Source of the DNA: Bin90 sp965214635
GTDB taxonomy: Bacteria > Chloroflexota > Dehalococcoidia > Lucifugimonadales > JADFKI01
Direction: 5' to 3'
NCBI GenBank assembly: GCA_965214635.1
Contig: OZ243964.1
Coordinates: 62,001 to 126,000, forward strand
Length of the DNA stretch: 64,000 nucleotides
The notes beneath the pieces are model-generated. The model saw nothing but the letters and a program-made list of their open reading frames with translations, was not told where the DNA came from and did no database searches. The translations under genes and the position numbers were made by a program. Numbering within the stretch: position 1 is the first letter of the stretch; each line of letters begins with the position of its first letter. This document shows positions 62,359 through 64,000 of this stretch, one piece after another.

Positions 62359-64000
62359 TTAAGTGGTTACTGCGCCCAACGATGCGGACGACACCTGCTT
62401 AGCGTACTTGGCGAGGACGCCCCTGTCGTAGTTCGGCGGGGGGGCTTTCCACCCTGCGCGGCGCTGCTCCAGTTCAGCGTCGGAGAGGTTCACGCTGAGG
62501 TCGCGCGTTTCGGCGTTGAAGCGCACGATGTCGCCGTCGCGCAGCAAGCCGATAGGCCCGCCGACCGCTGCTTCCGGCGCCACATGCCCGATGCAAGGCC
62601 CACGCGATGCGCCGGAGAAGCGCCCGTCGGTGATCAGCATCGTGGAATCGCCCAGCCCTGCGCCCATTATTGCGCCCGTTACCGCAAGCATCTCCTGCAT
62701 ACCCGGCCCGCCCTTAGGCCCTTCGTAGCGCACTACCACCACATCGCCATCCTTGATTTCGCCGCCGATGATGGCGTCGAACGCCGGGCGCTCGCCGTTG
62801 AACACGCGTGCCGGTCCTTCGTGCGAGGTGTGTTTCGTTCCAGACACCTTGATGACCGCGCCCTCTGGCGCGAGGTTACCCTTGAGGATGACCAGCCCGC
62901 CTGTGGGACTGCGCGGCGACGACACCGGATATATAACACGGTTGTCCGGTGCGCCGTCGAACTCGTCGAGGTTCTCTGCGAGTGTCTTGCCTGTAACCGT
63001 CAGTGTGTCGCCATGCAGCAAGCCGGCTTCTAGCAGCTGCTTCATCACCACGGGGACACCGCCCGACTTGTCCACATCGCTCATCACGAAGCGCCCACCG
63101 GGACGCAGGTCGGTTATGTAGGGAGTGCGGCGGCTGATTTCGTCGAAGTCGTCAATGGTGAGGGGGACTTGGGCTTCGTGCGCTATCGCCAGCAGGTGCA
63201 GCACGGCGTTGGTTGAGCCGCCCATCGCCATCACGACGGTGATAGCGTTCTCTATGGACTTGCGGGTGATGATGTCGCGCGGGGTGATGCCGCGTTCCAG
63301 CATGTTGTACATCACCTCACCGGTGGAGTGTGCGACATCTTCGTTGCGGGGGTCGACGGCGGGTATGGACGCTGCGCCCGGGATGGACATGCCCATCGCC
63401 TCTATGGCAGAGGACATCGTGTTCGCTGTGAACATACCACTGCAAGCACCCTCGCCCGGGCACGCCACGCGTTCCATAGCCAGCAGCTCGTCCAACGACA
63501 AGTCGCCGGTGGAGAAAGCACCGCAGGCTTCGTACATATCCTGAATGTTAATGTCCTGCCCCATGTAGTTGCCGGGAAGGATGGCGCCGCCATACACGAA
63601 CAGCGACGGCACATCGAGACGGGCTATCGCCATCATAGCGCCGGGCATGTTCTTGTCGCACGCCGCCACGACCACCAGCCCGTCCATGCCTTCGCCGAAG
63701 GTTACGGTCTCGATGGAGTCGGCTATGACCTCGCGGCTCACCAGCGAAGCCTTCATCCCCTCAGTGCCCATGGATATGCCGTCGCTGATGGTGATTGTGC
63801 CGAACAGGAAGGGGACAGAGTTGGCGTCCCACAAGCCTTGCTTGACCTTTTGGGCGATGCGGTCGAGATGCACATTGCACGGGGTTACATCGCTTGCGAG
63901 GTTTGCCACGGCGACGAAGGGTTTCTCGAAGTCCTCATCTTTCAGCCCCACGGCGCGCAGCATGGAGCGTGCGGGCGCTCTGTCCGGCCCGTCCACCACC
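62359..64000 (-). CDS. ilvD: Dihydroxy-acid dehydratase (5' end beyond the window)
   Basis: Dehydrates dihydroxy acids in valine and isoleucine synthesis using an iron-sulfur cluster. The 546 visible residues include the cluster cysteines in TPCNVH, AACDKNMPG and GACSGMFTANTM, GGSTNAVLHLLAIAHEA, and the C-terminal DGRFSGASRGPCIGHVAPEA. The frame is open to the right window edge with DGPDRAPARSMLRAVGL as the usual near-N-terminal sequence, so about 5-15 residues are missing. A GTG at 63999 is in frame but probably internal. Confidence 0.95.
   Translation of the reverse strand, partial: VVDGPDRAPARSMLRAVGLKDEDFEKPFVAVANLASDVTPCNVHLDRIAQKVKQGLWDANSVPFLFGTITISDGISMGTEGMKASLVSREVIADSIETVTFGEGMDGLVVVAACDKNMPGAMMAIARLDVPSLFVYGGAILPGNYMGQDINIQDMYEACGAFSTGDLSLDELLAMERVACPGEGACSGMFTANTMSSAIEAMGMSIPGAASIPAVDPRNEDVAHSTGEVMYNMLERGITPRDIITRKSIENAITVVMAMGGSTNAVLHLLAIAHEAQVPLTIDDFDEISRRTPYITDLRPGGRFVMSDVDKSGGVPVVMKQLLEAGLLHGDTLTVTGKTLAENLDEFDGAPDNRVIYPVSSPRSPTGGLVILKGNLAPEGAVIKVSGTKHTSHEGPARVFNGERPAFDAIIGGEIKDGDVVVVRYEGPKGGPGMQEMLAVTGAIMGAGLGDSTMLITDGRFSGASRGPCIGHVAPEAAVGGPIGLLRDGDIVRFNAETRDLSVNLSDAELEQRRAGWKAPPPNYDRGVLAKYAKQVSSASLGAVTT

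Overview
The window is a GC-rich, densely coded bacterial segment with about 52 protein genes on both strands, no rRNA or tRNA genes and no CRISPR array. Gene content fits a Chloroflexota genome, most likely near the SAR202/Dehalococcoidia-type heterotrophs. It carries two luciferase-like flavin monooxygenases, an enolase-superfamily dehydratase, a class III CoA-transferase, an SDR, HpcH/CitE lyases, a sulfatase, a B12-dependent ribonucleotide reductase, and a lipoprotein ABC binding protein with Val/Glu-rich stalk repeats. The taxonomic call is inference from gene families; no marker rRNA is present.

Layout. 1-3.1 kb: a large adenine-methyltransferase protein that looks like a one-chain restriction-modification enzyme, interrupted in frame by a 19-bp-arm palindrome. 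3.1-4.8 kb: queG and a DUF1643 gene. 4.9-9.1 kb, minus strand: an MBL hydrolase, a CPBP protease, trpA, an AroH-type chorismate mutase and an MFS transporter whose C-terminus carries a 63-bp repeat-bounded insertion. 9.2-12.2 kb: a small orphan gene, then a DUF3179 lipoprotein with a split TPP-dependent decarboxylase. 12.3-15.1 kb: a UMF1-type transporter and nicotinate phosphoribosyltransferase. 15.3-16.3 kb: a thioredoxin-fold lipoprotein whose redox motif is encoded UGA-Pro-Phe-Cys, a probable selenoprotein with a hairpin right after the UGA. 16.4-20.4 kb: an OGG1-like glycosylase and a DnaQ-DinG exonuclease/helicase ending in an SSB-like tail.

20.7-32.9 kb is catabolic: an acetolactate-synthase-like enzyme, a luciferase-like monooxygenase, FAH hydrolase, phosphotriesterase-family hydrolase, VOC protein, enolase-superfamily dehydratase, SDR, DUF1800 and NHL proteins, a Uma2 nuclease and an HpcH aldolase. 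A 164-nt structured RNA candidate lies at 25.9-26.05 kb. 33-36.4 kb: an ABC-2 exporter and a B12-binding/radical-SAM-like protein without the cluster cysteines. 36.6-39.9 kb: nrdR and nrdJ, with two tandem promoters each overlapped by an NrdR-box-like site 31 bp apart. 40-45.4 kb: nadE, an aminotransferase and an FG-GAP/ASPIC lipoprotein. 45.55-46.39 kb: a complete IS1-family element with inverted repeats, 8-bp target duplication and an InsA/InsB frameshift site.

46.5-50.4 kb: a peptide/nickel-type ABC importer (binding protein and two permeases, no ATPases here). 50.5-60.3 kb: another luciferase-like monooxygenase and a CoA-ester cluster (acyl-CoA ligase, enoyl-CoA hydratase, LmbE deacetylase, FlK-like thioesterase, CitE-like lyase, CaiB transferase), with plsY, an AroQ-like protein lacking key catalytic residues, and a serine hydrolase. 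60.4-64 kb: a sulfatase and ilvD, which runs off the right edge. Together the genes suggest an aerobic heterotroph taking up and degrading diverse oxidised organic compounds.
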